NCBI GenBank assembly: GCA_019916065.1
Contig: CM034239.1
Location: forward strand, 45,648,663-45,712,662
Direction: 5' to 3'
Source of the DNA: Vitellaria paradoxa
Lineage: Eukaryota; Streptophyta; Magnoliopsida; Ericales; Sapotaceae
DNA length: 64,000 nt
Position numbers and translations under genes: made by a program. The notes under the pieces were generated by a model. The model did no database searches, was not told the DNA's origin, and was given only the letters and a program-made list of their open reading frames with translations. Each line of letters opens with the position of its first letter. Within the stretch, counting starts at the first letter, position 1. Below, one piece after another: positions 25,052 to 36,779 of the stretch.

Positions 25052-25741
25052 CTCTGCCTCTCCATCATTTCTCCTGATCATTATGAAGTTAAAAGTTTCC
25101 ACTTTGTTTTAATTTTTCATCAAATCACGGGTGGTTGATGTTTGTTATATTGGTGTTCCCTTCCTTTACTAGGAGCCGCCCCTGGAAGAGAAACCATTTG
25201 AGCGGCAATTTCATCTTTGTGAGCTTATAATGTTAAGTAGTGATTTTATTTTTATTTTTATTTTTATTTTTTGGGTGAGTGAAACCAGGACGTGGCTTGG
25301 TGTTGTTGTTCTCTTTTATTTTTCATTTGTATGCTTATATCGTAAAATAAGTAAAAGAACAGCGGCCAAGAGATGGAAAAATCAAAGTTACTTCCCTTCC
25401 CCCCCCCCCCTTTCCTTCCTTTCTTATTTTGATTTGTTTGCAACTTCAAAGTGAAGGGATGACACCAGGGTAGTGTGTTGAGCTCTTGCGTTAATTAGAC
25501 CACAATTGTGTGGCCCCGAACCAGTGTTGTGGGAAGCGCATTCATTGAAGAAAAATGTTTCATTTCTATCGATAATATCTTTTGAGTAGCTGTATCTTTA
25601 TTACACCATAGATTTCAACGCACCAACGTTGTAAATAGTCTCATAGAAATGGCTGATCAAACAACGCCCAAATACGATGGACCTACAAAGGAACTGCAAA
25701 TGCACGAGCGGAAAATAAGTGTTGATTTATCCACACCACCT
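25052..25741. other. Convergent intergenic region between VPS16 and the hydrolase gene
   Basis: Both genes point into this 690-bp segment, so it should hold both 3' untranslated regions. Visible are TTTTTA repeats near 25246-25270 and a C12 run at 25399-25410. No separate gene is seen. Confidence 0.6.
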
Positions 25742-26865
25742 TCACTGTTGCATATAGGCTGAATTCTCGTATTTTCCATCCCACCTGCACATTCATCGAT
25801 GGTGTGATGAGAATGGCCCCGCCAAAAAAATAAATAATAAAAAATAAAGCAGTTTTTTTCTTTTTTTAATAATGGGTAGAGCTGCAAGGGCATGTTTGTT
25901 TCGTTAAATAAAAGATAGTATTTCGCTCTTAATTTTTATCCTACGTTTGATTACACTTTTTTTTTTGGAATAACATACTGTTATCTATATTCTCTAGGAG
26001 AAGTTATCCTGTCATTCCAAAAAAAAAAATTAGATAAATGCATGATAAAAATTAAAAGTGGAATGTTATCTCCCGTCCAACCTCATAACTCATAAAACAA
26101 ACATGCCCTAAGTGTATGTGCAGTAATTGATTTTTATCTATTTTCTGTCCTTTCTTTCTTTCCTTCTTCAGGATGAAGTAACTGAGTTTGGAATCCCACA
26201 AACCTGCACTCTTCCTTTTCAGGAATTTGGAGCTCCAAATCCTCCCTAAATGGCTGAAAAACCAAATCAACTTTCTCAAAGTTCACTTTGTCGAGGGTCG
26301 GAGGATCCCACTGCAACAATCAGAAAATTAAAGGGGTAAAGAAAGAAATCGTTTTTATCAAACTTTTCTAGCATGAATACTTCGATACAAGTTGCCAGCC
26401 TTAACCGATTAAGGAAATCATCAAAAAAAGAAACTGAGGTTCTGTTTGAATAACTGGAGATTTTAGATCAATGAATTTGATATTAAATTGTACTAAAATG
26501 TGAGAGAATGGTTTTAAGATTAAATTGCACCAAACTGTAAGAGAGTTATTTTACGAAATAATACATGAAAATTTCCTAGTAATTGCTATCAAAGTAACAG
26601 TACTACTATTTCCTAAAATGGTGGAATCATTATTACAGAAAAAAAATCAAATAACTACTCAAACTCATAATAATTCATCATGTTAAACTAATCAAATCCA
26701 TGATAAAATCCTCATCTAAACTAACAAACTTAAAAAGCAATTTTTTTTTTTAAATAATTAGTACCAAATCCCATGATTTCAGGTCAATAAGCAACTTAAT
26801 TGCATGTAAAACACGTGATTGAAATGTTCAAATTTTTTTTGTTTCATTTTTGCCTTTCAACTCCA

Positions 26866-26909
<44 letters not shown>

Positions 26910-29900
26910 CAAGAGAGATAAAGCGCATACCTTTGGAGCATTGTCCTTGTCAATGGTAAGAGCTCTGATGCCCTTTATTAGAGAACAAGAGAAAAGCTTA
27001 CTTCAGAGTTGGAAATCAACTGGAGTGTTCATCTAAGAAGACCATTCACTTTAAAATTACCTCATAAACATCCCCAGATATTGTGGTTCGTAGTATATTC
27101 ATTGTTAGCCTAAATTCTTTCTTCAGGCAATCAGACAGCTTTTGTTTTCTTCCTTCGCGAATCTGTTAATGACGCACCATTGAAGGGAACGGATGCATTT
27201 AAAGACAAGGGATGATTCTTAAAATATAAAACAAATTCCATCTTAGATTTAAAACTAAAAGCACATGGAAGCAATTTTATCAACAATCATGCCTTTTTTC
27301 TGTAAATCTTGTGACACTACCTAGCATTCATATGACATTTCCCCATCCCATATAGTCCCTTTTTTGTGTGCTAAAAGTTGTCCCACATGGGCCCATTAGA
27401 AAAGTTATTCCCCCTCCCCAATATAGGAGATGGACATCCTTTACTTTAACACTACAGTCCATGCTGTCTCACGTCGGCCCATTAGAAAAGTTATTCGCTT
27501 ATTCCCCCCATATAAGAGATGTACAAGACTCTAGTATAGATTCTGTCTACATGATATCGAAAGAAACCCTTACCGATCTTAGTGTTATATTCAGTCCTGT
27601 AGGAGATGATCTCTTTAACCCCTTGAGCACGGCACCAATCCAAGCATTTCCTTCTTTGCCTGCCTCTGCTTCCTGAGAGATAAAAAATATGATTGTGGAT
27701 TATGTCGCCCAGCAAAAGCTGTAAGCCTACAGTTTTCGAAACAAATAGCCAATGGAATCTCTCATCTCATGTTTCCCCTCAAAGAAACATATTACTTACA
27801 AATGATTTTATTATGTCCTCCACAGTATCCTTGGAAAAACACGCATCAATTACCGACTGCCTGCAATTGAAACAAAGCATATTGGTCTTGCTGAGATTTT
27901 TTGGGAATAACTATTGCACTTTGTTAGTTTAGATTTGTTACTTGTTTAAAATGCTTCCTTCATCAATCTGAACATCTGTTGAGAATTCTTCAATTACAGA
28001 TTTCACTGCATTCTCATCACCAGAGTTTAAGCTTATCAGACGCTGCTCTAGCTTGGGCAATTTCTGACATACAGAAAGCATAATAGCTAAAACATTAGTA
28101 ATCTTTCTTTTTTTTTTGGGGGGCGGGGGGAAGCATAAAACATTTGTAAATCAACGGAAGCTTAATATAACATTCATATAATCAAAGAAAGGAAGCAAGA
28201 ACAATAAGGAACAATGACATCTATGATAAGGAGACACTTTTGTACAACTTTAATCAAACCTGTAGTCAGAAGACATTTTATACAGATTGCATACATGATT
28301 AAGACACTTTTATTCTTGAATCACATCAAAAATATATTCATTCAGATAATTATGCTTCAATATCAAGTGGAACAAAGGTGAGGTGGTGTAATTTAGATGT
28401 TTTTTATCTTCATCTTCACTATACTATGAGATAAAGAATGTAAGTGAAACTACTAAATGTAGCACCAGCAGTTCTTTACCTGAAGAGGCAATCCAAAATT
28501 AACCCAAAAAAGGGGGGGGGGGGGCATCATCATCCCCAAAAGTCATGATCTGAGAGATGGGATGGATGAATGGATGCATTTTGAAAAAATGCATAGAATA
28601 TTTATTGCAAAGGAAAATAATATTTATGTTAGAATTAAGACTGAAAATGATATCTTCCCATTCCATGTTATCCAAGATGTTGACTGGGACCATGTGATTT
28701 CATATCAGACATGGAATTAGAAGGATCATAAGACAAAAGAATTATGGGATGGGAAATGCAAACATTGACTGGGAACACATTGGTATCTATAAAAATGGCA
28801 CCATGTTACAGACATGGCCTAGTTCTCATGCCTACAATTTAACTCGCTTCCAGTTTTGCAAGATGGCCGGATGAATCTTCTGTCTATTCCTATGAGCAAC
28901 ACTGGAATGGCATTGATACGGTCTGCTCTATTGTTTTAAATGTACTCTAGCTACAACAAATCGCACAAATATGCTCAATATAATTAGTGAGTTATGAATG
29001 ATACAGGACTTCATGGATATTTTCTAACTAGTGAGTGGGGGGGGGGGGGACTTAGTTATCGAGAACTTTTTCACTTAAAGCAAAAAAGTTTTTTTAAGCG
29101 CTCAAATCTCAAATTCTTGTCTTCAACACATCAACCGTCTCACCTTGACCATTGGAAATCTAAGACTTTGTATCATACTGCAAATGATTGCTTGTCTTGA
29201 ATCACATCACATTCACAAAGCCAAATCCATGAAAAGGACTAGTGAAATCAATTTTCAAGATTTTAATGATTAAGAATGATCCTTCTGACTGTAAAATTAT
29301 GCTACTTCTGCTCTTTGAAACAGAGTTGTATATGCATACAATATTTTTTTAAAAACTTGCCGAGTCCTAATAGTTTTTGTGATATTTTCATTACGCAGAC
29401 AAACACTAGTGTTTGCATCTACACAAGATCCCTCCCAGTATAGAGCCATATAACTACATATAAATATGCATTAGTACCATGAACAAAGTTCATAGACCAC
29501 ATCAAATGACAGAGAATTTCTAATTGAATAAGAGCTCACCTCAGAAGGGACAAAGTGGGTTGCCAATCGAATTTTAACCAATTCCTTACCATTTAGTCTG
29601 GCTCCTGTTAATGCCAAAAACTCCCCTGCATGCATAACAACGTCAGGAAAATTGAATGGAGATAAACAAGATAACAAATCTGTTCTTCTGCTTTTGTATT
29701 CTTGTTATGCAAATATTGAGTATTGCTACATGAATAAATAAGAAGGATTTAACTCTAGAAAGAAGGACAAAGGATAGGACTTCAGCCTTAGTAATATGAT
29801 GATAAAGAATTCGTTATGATGTGTGTCAGTAACCAAGTGATAGGAGAATGCTTACCCAAATGCCCAGGAAGATGGGAGTGCATGTACGAGAAACCACAAT

Positions 29901-31180
29901 CAGTATGAAACCCAATACTTGCTTCTGGAGTGGCAAAAACCTATTCATGCACCATTAAAAAGGGGGGGGGGGGTTAAATGGCGCAGAATTGGAAATTTAG
30001 GAAGCCAATCCTAGAGATTAAAACCCTGAATAGTTAAAGAAGTTTCAAATGCTCACAGTCTTTTCAGTAACCACTGAGAATTTCATTGGAACCATCCAAG
30101 ATGCACCTCCACCCATGGAAATTCCATGAACAAGAGCGACCTGCCAAAGTTATTAACAGCTAAATAACAAGCTCAATAACCCAGACCAGGAAAAATGACT
30201 TGAAACATTAAAAAAAAAATACATGTTTCCCTTTTTGTTTGATTTCTTTTTGGTTTATTTGTAGCTTGTAGTTTTCTGTTTTCTCTGTCTCCATTTATTT
30301 ATTCATTTCATTATTCAGATGAGATTAAAAAAAAAACATTTCTCTTCAAAATGGTCAGGATAAAATATCAAATTCGTATCTTACCTGCGTCTTCTTGTAG
30401 GTATGAATGTGATAGCAAAGCCAATACATCCTATAGACCACCTCGAGGCAGGAATCCTCTGCCCGAGCAAGCAAATTTATTAGTGATTTACATAACCAAT
30501 GCTAGAAACTTATTCATAAAAATAATAATAATAATAAATAAACTAAGCTTTGGTAGAATAAAACCATCTTACTAATAATGTACTTACTCAATTTCCTGCC
30601 ATCATAAAACATCTTCAAATCTCCACCAGCAGAAAATGCTCGGCCAGCTCCCTATAGAAGTACATATCCAGGAAAACAAAATTTGAAACAATAAGAAAAA
30701 TCCATCAACCCAGCTTCAATAATATGAGGTGATTGTGTTTTCTAATTTAACAAAAAAAATAACAGAAAAAATGTGATATATATACTAGCCTTGATTATTA
30801 TAAGCTCAGCCTTTTCATCTTTTTCCCATTTCTCCAAGTATCCTGCTAGTAAAGAAACCTTAATGCCCAAAAAAAAAAAGAATAACAGTCATCAATCCAA
30901 AGAGAATTTCAAAAATTCAAAACTGTTTTATTGGAGGCTCTCTGCTTACCACTTTGGATGAAATGACATTCAATTGTTGAGGCCGGTTCAAGGTTATTAT
31001 TCTCACACGGTCTATTTCTTCTCCAAGAACAACCTATTGAGGGATTAAAACAGTGCCCAATTAATGTCTTGAGGAGTTAGTTGCTTAGCTTTTCAGGCAG
31101 CAAAAGAAAGAAAGTCCAACAGTGCAGTTGAAGGGATGGATTTCTACCTCTTCAGCTGGATTTACCACTTGCTGTGTCAT
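25742..31180 (-). CDS. 3-hydroxyisobutyryl-CoA hydrolase-like protein (15 coding exons, 384 aa)
   Basis: Exons, minus strand: 31180-31148, 31033-30950, 30858-30790, 30651-30588, 30458-30385, 30140-30057, 29940-29856, 29625-29540, 28063-27942, 27860-27800, 27672-27574, 27162-27061, 26972-26931, 26310-26204 and 25784-25742; 1155 nt, in phase throughout. The product is a crotonase-fold protein of the HIBCH/CHY branch: RAFSAGGD (about 67-74) and GISMGGGA (about 114-121) form the CoA/oxyanion region, and PEASIGFHTD supplies Glu142 and Asp150 with the eight-residue spacing of HIBCH catalytic residues. HIBCH enzymes release CoA from 3-hydroxyisobutyryl-CoA in valine breakdown. The C-terminus ends YMQQ with no peroxisomal PTS1 tripeptide, unlike CHY1, and resembles the Arabidopsis CHY-like protein At1g06550 (about 382 aa). 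The last 14 codons lie in a tiny final exon, found because WDGKYENSAY matches the family. Intron 3 has an apparent GC donor. Substrate and compartment are not proven. Confidence 0.9.
26869..26905. repeat. (GA)n microsatellite in hydrolase intron 13
   Basis: About 18 GA units, read as CT on the transcribed strand, located about 26 nt after the donor of intron 13. Confidence 0.9.
27378..27530. repeat. Imperfect tandem duplication, period about 86 bp
   Basis: GGCCCATTAGAAAAGTTATT occurs twice, at about 27389-27408 and 27476-27495. Upstream GTCCCACATG/GTCTCACGTC and downstream ATATAGGAGATG/ATATAAGAGATG also match. The pair lies in intron 11 of the hydrolase gene. Confidence 0.75.
28512..29973. 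repeat. Three G homopolymers (G13, G13, G12) in hydrolase introns
   Basis: Runs at 28512-28524 and 29037-29049 (both in intron 8) and 29962-29973 (intron 6). In the pre-mRNA they are C runs. A shorter interrupted G run (GGGGGGCGGGGGG) lies near 28119-28131. Confidence 0.9.
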
Positions 31181-31957
31181 TTTGAGTAATCAATCAATCA
31201 GACTGAGCAACAAATGCCTGCAACAAAAGAATTACACCAAGCCAAGGCAAGGTCATCAGAAAGAAACCCAACAAAGAAAATCCTATAAATCTGAGGGATC
31301 AAGAAAATTGGAACTAAAAACCAAATGTATGGATTAAAAATAAAAATAATTGGGTAAATTTCACTTTCCTATGATCTTTCCTCTTCGGTTTTTTTTTTTC
31401 CCCCTAATAATCAAGGTAATTATTAGTTGCAATTTTCTCTTAAAAAGTGACAATTTTGGCCACCCTCTCATTATTACCGTCCAATATTCAGATGTAAAAT
31501 ACTCACCTATGGTTGCCACTACAAAAAATTTAGATTATAAAATAGTCACCTATGGATGAAAATACTGTCCAATATTCAGATTACCCAAAAAAGAAAAAAA
31601 AAAACCTCAGTTACTAAAATAGAATTTTAAGTAAAACCCCAGAAAGACAAAAGTGAAACTTACCCAAACAACTCGAGACGATTGTAGAAGTAGGTACCCA
31701 GATGCCAAAACTTCAAAAAGATTGTAAAAATAAGAGAGAAACCACCACAAAAATCATCAAGATTATGGAAATAAAATGACAGATTGACAGCAGAAACAAA
31801 ATAATAATAATAATAATAATAACAATAATAATAATAAATGTAGAAATTAGAATTACTGAGACCTACCTGAGTTCAAATGGGAGGAGTAAAACTGAAGAGA
31901 GCAGTGTGAAGTTGTTGCTTTGCAAAGGAGCTTACGATGAGAGAGTGATATATAAAC
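31181..31957 (-). promoter_or_regulatory. 5' leader, leader intron and TATA-like box of the hydrolase gene
   Basis: Just before the ATG (31180) a leader segment 31181-31217 follows a good acceptor (TTGCAG). A matching donor CAG|GTAGGT lies at 31867/31866, giving a leader intron of about 650 bp. Upstream, TTTATATATC at 31947-31956 (minus strand) is a plausible TATA box, placing the start near 31920. The leader intron contains ATA repeats near 31800-31837. Confidence 0.55.
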
Positions 31958-32349
31958 AAAAAGGGAGGCGAGGCGAGTTTGGCTGGTGGGTTGAATTTGA
32001 AATATAGAGCCCACTCCTTCAAAAACAACACTTTCTTAAAGTGGGTTGTCATTCGTATCCACCAAACACACTAATTATTAATGGATCCACCAATAATATG
32101 ACGACCTTGAAGACGATGATGGTTGGTTTGGTCTTTTATCGTGTGACTAACTAAAAATTGTCGTACTTTGAACATTTGGTGGAAGGTGCTGAGAGGGGGA
32201 CACCTAACCCCGAGTGCAAATTATTTGGCAGACTGCTCTTCTATGATTCCATCCCTTTATTTGTAATACTTAAGGTTTTTCTAATTTCTTTTCTGCGTAA
32301 CTTCTTATAGTTACGCTAAATTTACCCATTTATCATGAGATTTGGACCG

Positions 32350-32565
32350 CTTTTGGAGAGACAAAAAAAAAAGAATAATTTAAAATAAGTTATGAGTTTA
32401 TAATTTGTGTAGTGAGATAAAAAGTACATTTGATTTGTTAAAAATCAGTAAAAAATTTTTAAAATCTTTAAAAACATCTAAAAATTATTCACTTTTTATC
32501 TCACTATACGAATTACGAATTTATAAATTATCTTATTTTATTTCACTTTTTGTCACTCTAAATGC
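32350..32565. mobile_element. Two abutting copies of the CACTTTTTATCTCA-core MITE family
   Basis: The first part (about 32350-32425) reads in the AGTGAGATAAAAAGT orientation and is followed at once by a copy in the opposite orientation (CACTTTTTATCTCACTATAC, then TTTCACTTTTTGTCACTCT). The result is a head-to-head composite. Confidence 0.5.
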
Positions 32566-33446
32566 ATAAAAAAATGAATAATTTTTAAAAATTTTCAAAA
32601 TATTTCATCGCGCCAAACACTATTATTAGAAAAAAAAATAATGAAGAGTTAACAACATTAATTGGGATGAAAACCAAACAAGTGAAATTTAAACTTTAAT
32701 TTATTCGAGCTCACTTATTTATAAACTCCAATTCAATTCAAACTTTTATATAGTTTCAAATTTGTCTCGATAAAGAATAATTTGTGATCAAGATTGGTTT
32801 ACAAATAACTCGATTAAATTAAAATAATATTCTGATTAAAAATATAATAAATAAAATATTATAAAAATATAAAAATATTATAATATATATATATATTATT
32901 TTATTAAGTCGACTTATGAGTTTTTCAAGTCAAACTTTTCTGGGCTTAAATTCGATTCTAAATATTTTTAATTATAAATCTAGCTTGAGCAGAGTTTTTT
33001 TTTTTCAAGTCAAACTCAAATAGGTCGAAAAAAAATTTCATCTCTAAACATTAGTAAATCAATATATTAATTGAGATAAAATCTGGCCAAATTTTTCGAA
33101 AGTATAAATTAGTAAAGCCGTGCTCAACCCAAAATATTAAGTTGACAATTATGGGAATAGCGATATAAATTATTAACCTTCCTTCATTTCCCTCAAGCTT
33201 CAGTACTATTTTAAGGTCAATCCGTTTGTGTGGGTGTGTGTGGGGGTTGGGCGGTTGAATAGAACTGCCCCGAACCGCCCATCGCATTCGAGTAGTAGCT
33301 ACCAATTGGGTTGGTGGGTAAGCTTGGAGGGTTAGGTTGCTTCAATATGAAACAAGTACCACCAATTTTCAAGTTTCTGTTTCTTCTTGATAAAGAAATA
33401 AATAAAATAAATAAATAAATAATAAAATAATAAAAAATAAAAATAA

Positions 33447-33472
33447 AGAGAGAGAGAGAGAGAGAGAGAGAG
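33447..33472. repeat. (GA)n microsatellite
   Basis: A pure AG/GA run of about 26 bp following AAAT-type repeats. Confidence 0.85.
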
Positions 33473-33711
33473 GGGAACAATCATCAATTTTAAGCCCAGA
33501 AACAAGTTCAAGTCATGATCAACTCAATCAACCACAAAATCTGTGACACACAAAAATATATATATAAATCACCATTACATAAAAAGAAAATGATGGAATG
33601 ATCCTGACCTCTACTTTTTCTTTAGCTCAATAATAAATTAATCGAGCCCAGGCACACAGAAGCATTAGAAACAGAGAACATAACCGGGCAACAAATGTCG
33701 GACAAGATCGA

Positions 33712-36032
33712 TTACTTAGACAAGTTAGGCCTGGAAGCCTTGTAAGTTGTCTTGAGCTTCCTGGTCGGAGGCCTAACCTTCTTGAACACCAAGGGGAACT
33801 TGATATTGGAGTTGTGGAACTGTTTGGTGCTCCCCCTTTTGCAAAGTTCGGCCGGAATCGTAGCAGTTTTGATGATTTGGATGCAATGGCACCTCACCCT
33901 GTGCCGAGATGCCATCTCCGTGTACATTTGTTCAACTGCGCCATTGAGGGTTGTGTCCCGATATTTTCCTTGTACATGTTATGGTAACCGGTTCGGCTCT
34001 GATACCTCAACCAAATCCCATAGTTCTTGATCTTTGTTGGGTTCTTCTCGAAAATCTGCAGATTTCAATGGAAACGAAATAGTAACTAAGAAGATAGTGC
34101 AATTGAAGATGCCTTGTGTTCTGTGCATGCACGCTAAAACTCAACGGAACTGCATGCAAATAATTGCCCAGGACTAAGAGAATGAATGGACATAGGTAGT
34201 AAAAAGAAGATTGTTGTGTTGGCTGCTGAGGGAGGAAAGGAAGATGAGTAATTAAGGCCCTTTTTGGCAAAATTTCCGGTTCTCAAATTTCATTTTCATT
34301 TTTCGAAAACTAAACATAAAAACTCATTTGATAAATTTATTTCTAAATTTCAGTTCTTGAGAAAATGAAAATTATTTTCAAAAATTATGGAAGATGTTTT
34401 TTCAAGTTTTTATTTTCTTTCACAGCTACTAAACATGAGTCTCAAATTTTATTTTTATTTTTTCGAAAACTAAACATAAAAAAACTAATTTGGTAAATTT
34501 ATTTCTAAATTTCAGTTCTTGAAAAAATAAAAATTGTTCTCAAAATTTTCAAAAATTATGGAAGGTGTTTTTTTAAGTTTTCATTTTTTCTCACAACTAC
34601 TATCAAACACAACCATCACTGATTACTACAGTTTGGCCGTCGCACACCTCTAGCCACCATCGACCATCGCTGCCTATCACCACCTCCGACCATGATTGCC
34701 GCCACCCTCTGTCAACGGCTGCCACTTACTTTTTTAACACTATAATTACTAACTAACAACTGTTGTTACTAAATATATTTTTTAGTAAGATTGAAAAGTA
34801 AAAACTAAAAATGGAACACGAAAAATTAAAAACTGGTAGATTTGTCAGAAAGGCCCTAAGAGTGCGGCTTTGGAATTCTTTTACCCTATTTTACATGCAT
34901 AATGAATGCAAATGTCAAATAACAATACAAGTTTGCATAAAGGGCTTGATGCCTACGTGATGCCACCGGTGTGGGTTGTTAAGTTTTATAATATAAATCA
35001 TGGAGTATGATGAAACAGATAGTAGACCAATAAGGTCTCCCTTGCAGAAGGAAGGATAAGTTGGAGCTATTATGCCCGCTTGGGGTCCAGAGGCTGTCAA
35101 CTACCCGCATCTGATCCACCTGGCTTGCCAGGAAGACGTGATGTGACACGTTCAATTGTATTTTTGTGCATCCAGTACACCCTGGCCTGACCCGGAAAGC
35201 CAACCCAGTATAGGGCATCTATTTATACAATGAAATAGTAAATGTCACAACTAGAATGAAATAGTGAATGTGACAACTTTGAGGTGGATGTTGTAATACG
35301 TGGTTCATATTCAAATTGAAGAGTTAAAAAGGAATGAGAAGCTTTTGAAGTGAAATGTAGCAGAGTGTAATGGTCCGCTCACGTAACGGAGTAGAGTGGA
35401 GCATAGAAAACTCCTCCATAAGGTTACACGCGTTGTTGCGTGAGGGATGTGAGGGGCGTAATCTGTCCTTGCAATACGGTAGGAGTATTTTGGTCTTATT
35501 GATAGGATTAATGTTTTTTTTTTTTTTTTTTTTTTTTTTGGAGTATATGCATGTATTTTTGTGCTATATAACTCTACAAGAAATTTTACAATTAATAAGA
35601 AATATTTCAGTTGTTCGTGGATATAAACAATCTGATCGAACCATGTTAAATTTTATGTGTTAATTTCTTACCTTCTCGTTATTTTCTTTATTGATATTCA
35701 CACAACAGTGCATATAGTGCATGGAAGATATATACCTCATTGATAGCAAGGGCCCGTCCATTGCTCTTCTTCAGCTTCCTCGAGAGATTATTTGTTGTTC
35801 ACATCAAAACCAACCCAAACAAGCACAAAAGCACTTTAAATAAAAAAATTAAATTAAAAAAGAAACGGATTGAAAGAAAATATAAAAGTGCATATTCAGT
35901 ACCTAGACCTTGGATTTTGCACGGACTTCGTTGGTGGCCCAGAGCTTCGTCCGGTAGATCTTGTGGGTGCTTACCTGTTTCTCAAGGGAGGGCTCTCCCA
36001 ACCACCTGGTACTGGTGAAACCGTACGTGCAT
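33712..36032 (-). pseudogene. Ribosomal protein L18a (eL20) pseudogene with introns
   Basis: Minus-strand pieces match plant eL20 in order: about 36032-35985 (ATG, then RFHQYQVVGRALP), about 35965-35905 (IYRTKLWATNEVRAKSK), about 35785-35738 (RKLKKSNGRALAINE, ending at a GT donor), and about 34057-33712 (after a CTGCAG acceptor: [20 protein letters not shown] through [12 protein letters not shown] to TAA). It is broken in several places: a frame loss with TGA right after GRALP, loss of the three-residue VKK step in the KLKKVKK motif, loss of the FWYF segment after KSK, and two extra bases near 33963-33968 that shift frame at MYKE. Conserved lysines are also changed. Introns remain, one holding a 601-bp MITE, so it arose by DNA duplication rather than retroposition. 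eL20 is a large-subunit ribosomal protein; this copy cannot make it. Confidence 0.88.
34256..34856. mobile_element. 601-bp PIF/Harbinger-like MITE with internal duplication
   Basis: The ends GGCCCTTTTTGGCAAA and, on the other strand, GGGCCTTTCTGACAAA are inverted copies, flanked by TAA at 34253-34255 and 34857-34859. A TAA duplication with GGCC..TTTGGC ends suggests the PIF/Harbinger (Tourist) group. The interior has an imperfect tandem duplication (about 34285-34410 and 34440-34570) sharing TTTCGAAAACTAAACATAAA. It sits inside the L18a pseudogene. Confidence 0.65.
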
Positions 36033-36214
36033 TCAAACACAATGATACAATTTCACAAGATTACAACCATATGCATTTATGTACACGCCACACCCACATA
36101 CATAAACATATACTGGCGGAGTTACACAGTATCCAGTATAAGCGAATGCCTACGCTGATTTTTTTTTTTTATTATTTGATATAAAAAATTATAAATATTT
36201 ATAAAAAATTTGTA

Positions 36215-36450
36215 GATGCATTTGGAGGCATATCGTTTGGTATTTCTTTACCAAAAAATTTTTAGCATTTTTTTTACAATTTTTTAGTATTTAGTAAAAT
36301 TTTTGACAACTTTTAGCAATTTTAGTAACTTTTGGCAATTTTTAACAATTTTTGATAATTTTAGCAATTTTGTGTGTTTGATAAAAATTTTGGTAACTAT
36401 TGAATAAAGCAAATTATTGAATAGAAAAGTGACAATATATTTGATATCAA
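36215..36450. repeat. AT-rich repeat of the TTTTTAGCAA type
   Basis: Repeated short phrases (TTTTTAGCA, TTTTGACAAC, TTTTAGTAACTTTTGGCAA) also occur near 43960-44210, 47090-47215 and 51895-52198. Probably a MITE interior, with unclear ends here. Confidence 0.4.
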
Positions 36451-36712
36451 TGTATAGTATTTGTTATCGCATTTTATGTATTTATTTAGAATTTAAAATT
36501 TTACATGTGATTTGACTTACACTGACCCAAACTCTTGCGTACGTCACTGCATATACATGTACATAATATACAACTTGCATCAATATCAAATAAATCAAAA
36601 CATACAAAGGGGCGAAAAATACACTCAAATCATAATAGGTGGGGAACGTTTTACCCTGCAATTAGTCATTCTGCCAAGGAGCAGCCGATCGTTCAAAAGA
36701 GACCCAAATCTA

Positions 36713-36764
36713 AAGCCCAAGGCCTAATGTCCAGATGTTGGCCCAGCCGCCCTTGATGTGGGCC
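36713..36764 (-). promoter_or_regulatory. Site-II-like cluster upstream of the L18a pseudogene
   Basis: TGGGCT (minus strand, about 36714-36719), TGGGCC (minus, about 36740-36745) and TGGGCC (plus, 36759-36764) lie within about 50 bp. TGGGCC/T site II motifs are typical of plant ribosomal-protein promoters. They are about 0.7 kb upstream of the pseudogene ATG, so a leader intron is implied if this was its promoter. Confidence 0.5.
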
Positions 36765-36779
36765 TGTAAATTTTACAGG

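Larger units (their letters stand above)
31958..33711. other. Intergenic region
   Basis: Upstream DNA of the hydrolase gene and 3' flank of the L18a pseudogene. It contains the MITE pair at 32350-32565, an AAAT-rich tract near 33395-33445 and a GA microsatellite at 33447-33472. No gene seen. Confidence 0.5.

Noticed and set aside
26134..26203. Initial hydrolase model ending at TAA 26134
   Set aside because: The C-terminus did not match the family. A donor at 26204/26203 and a small exon at 25784-25742 restore the family ending, so the longer frame is kept only as a possible retained-intron form.
33447..33480. Serine/leucine-rich peptide encoded by the GA/CT microsatellite
   Set aside because: Its openness comes from the simple repeat; there is no conserved sequence on either side.
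33712..33927. Calling the L18a copy a functional gene
   Set aside because: The last block is open, but upstream blocks carry a stop, missing motif segments and a two-base insertion that cannot be fixed by splicing.
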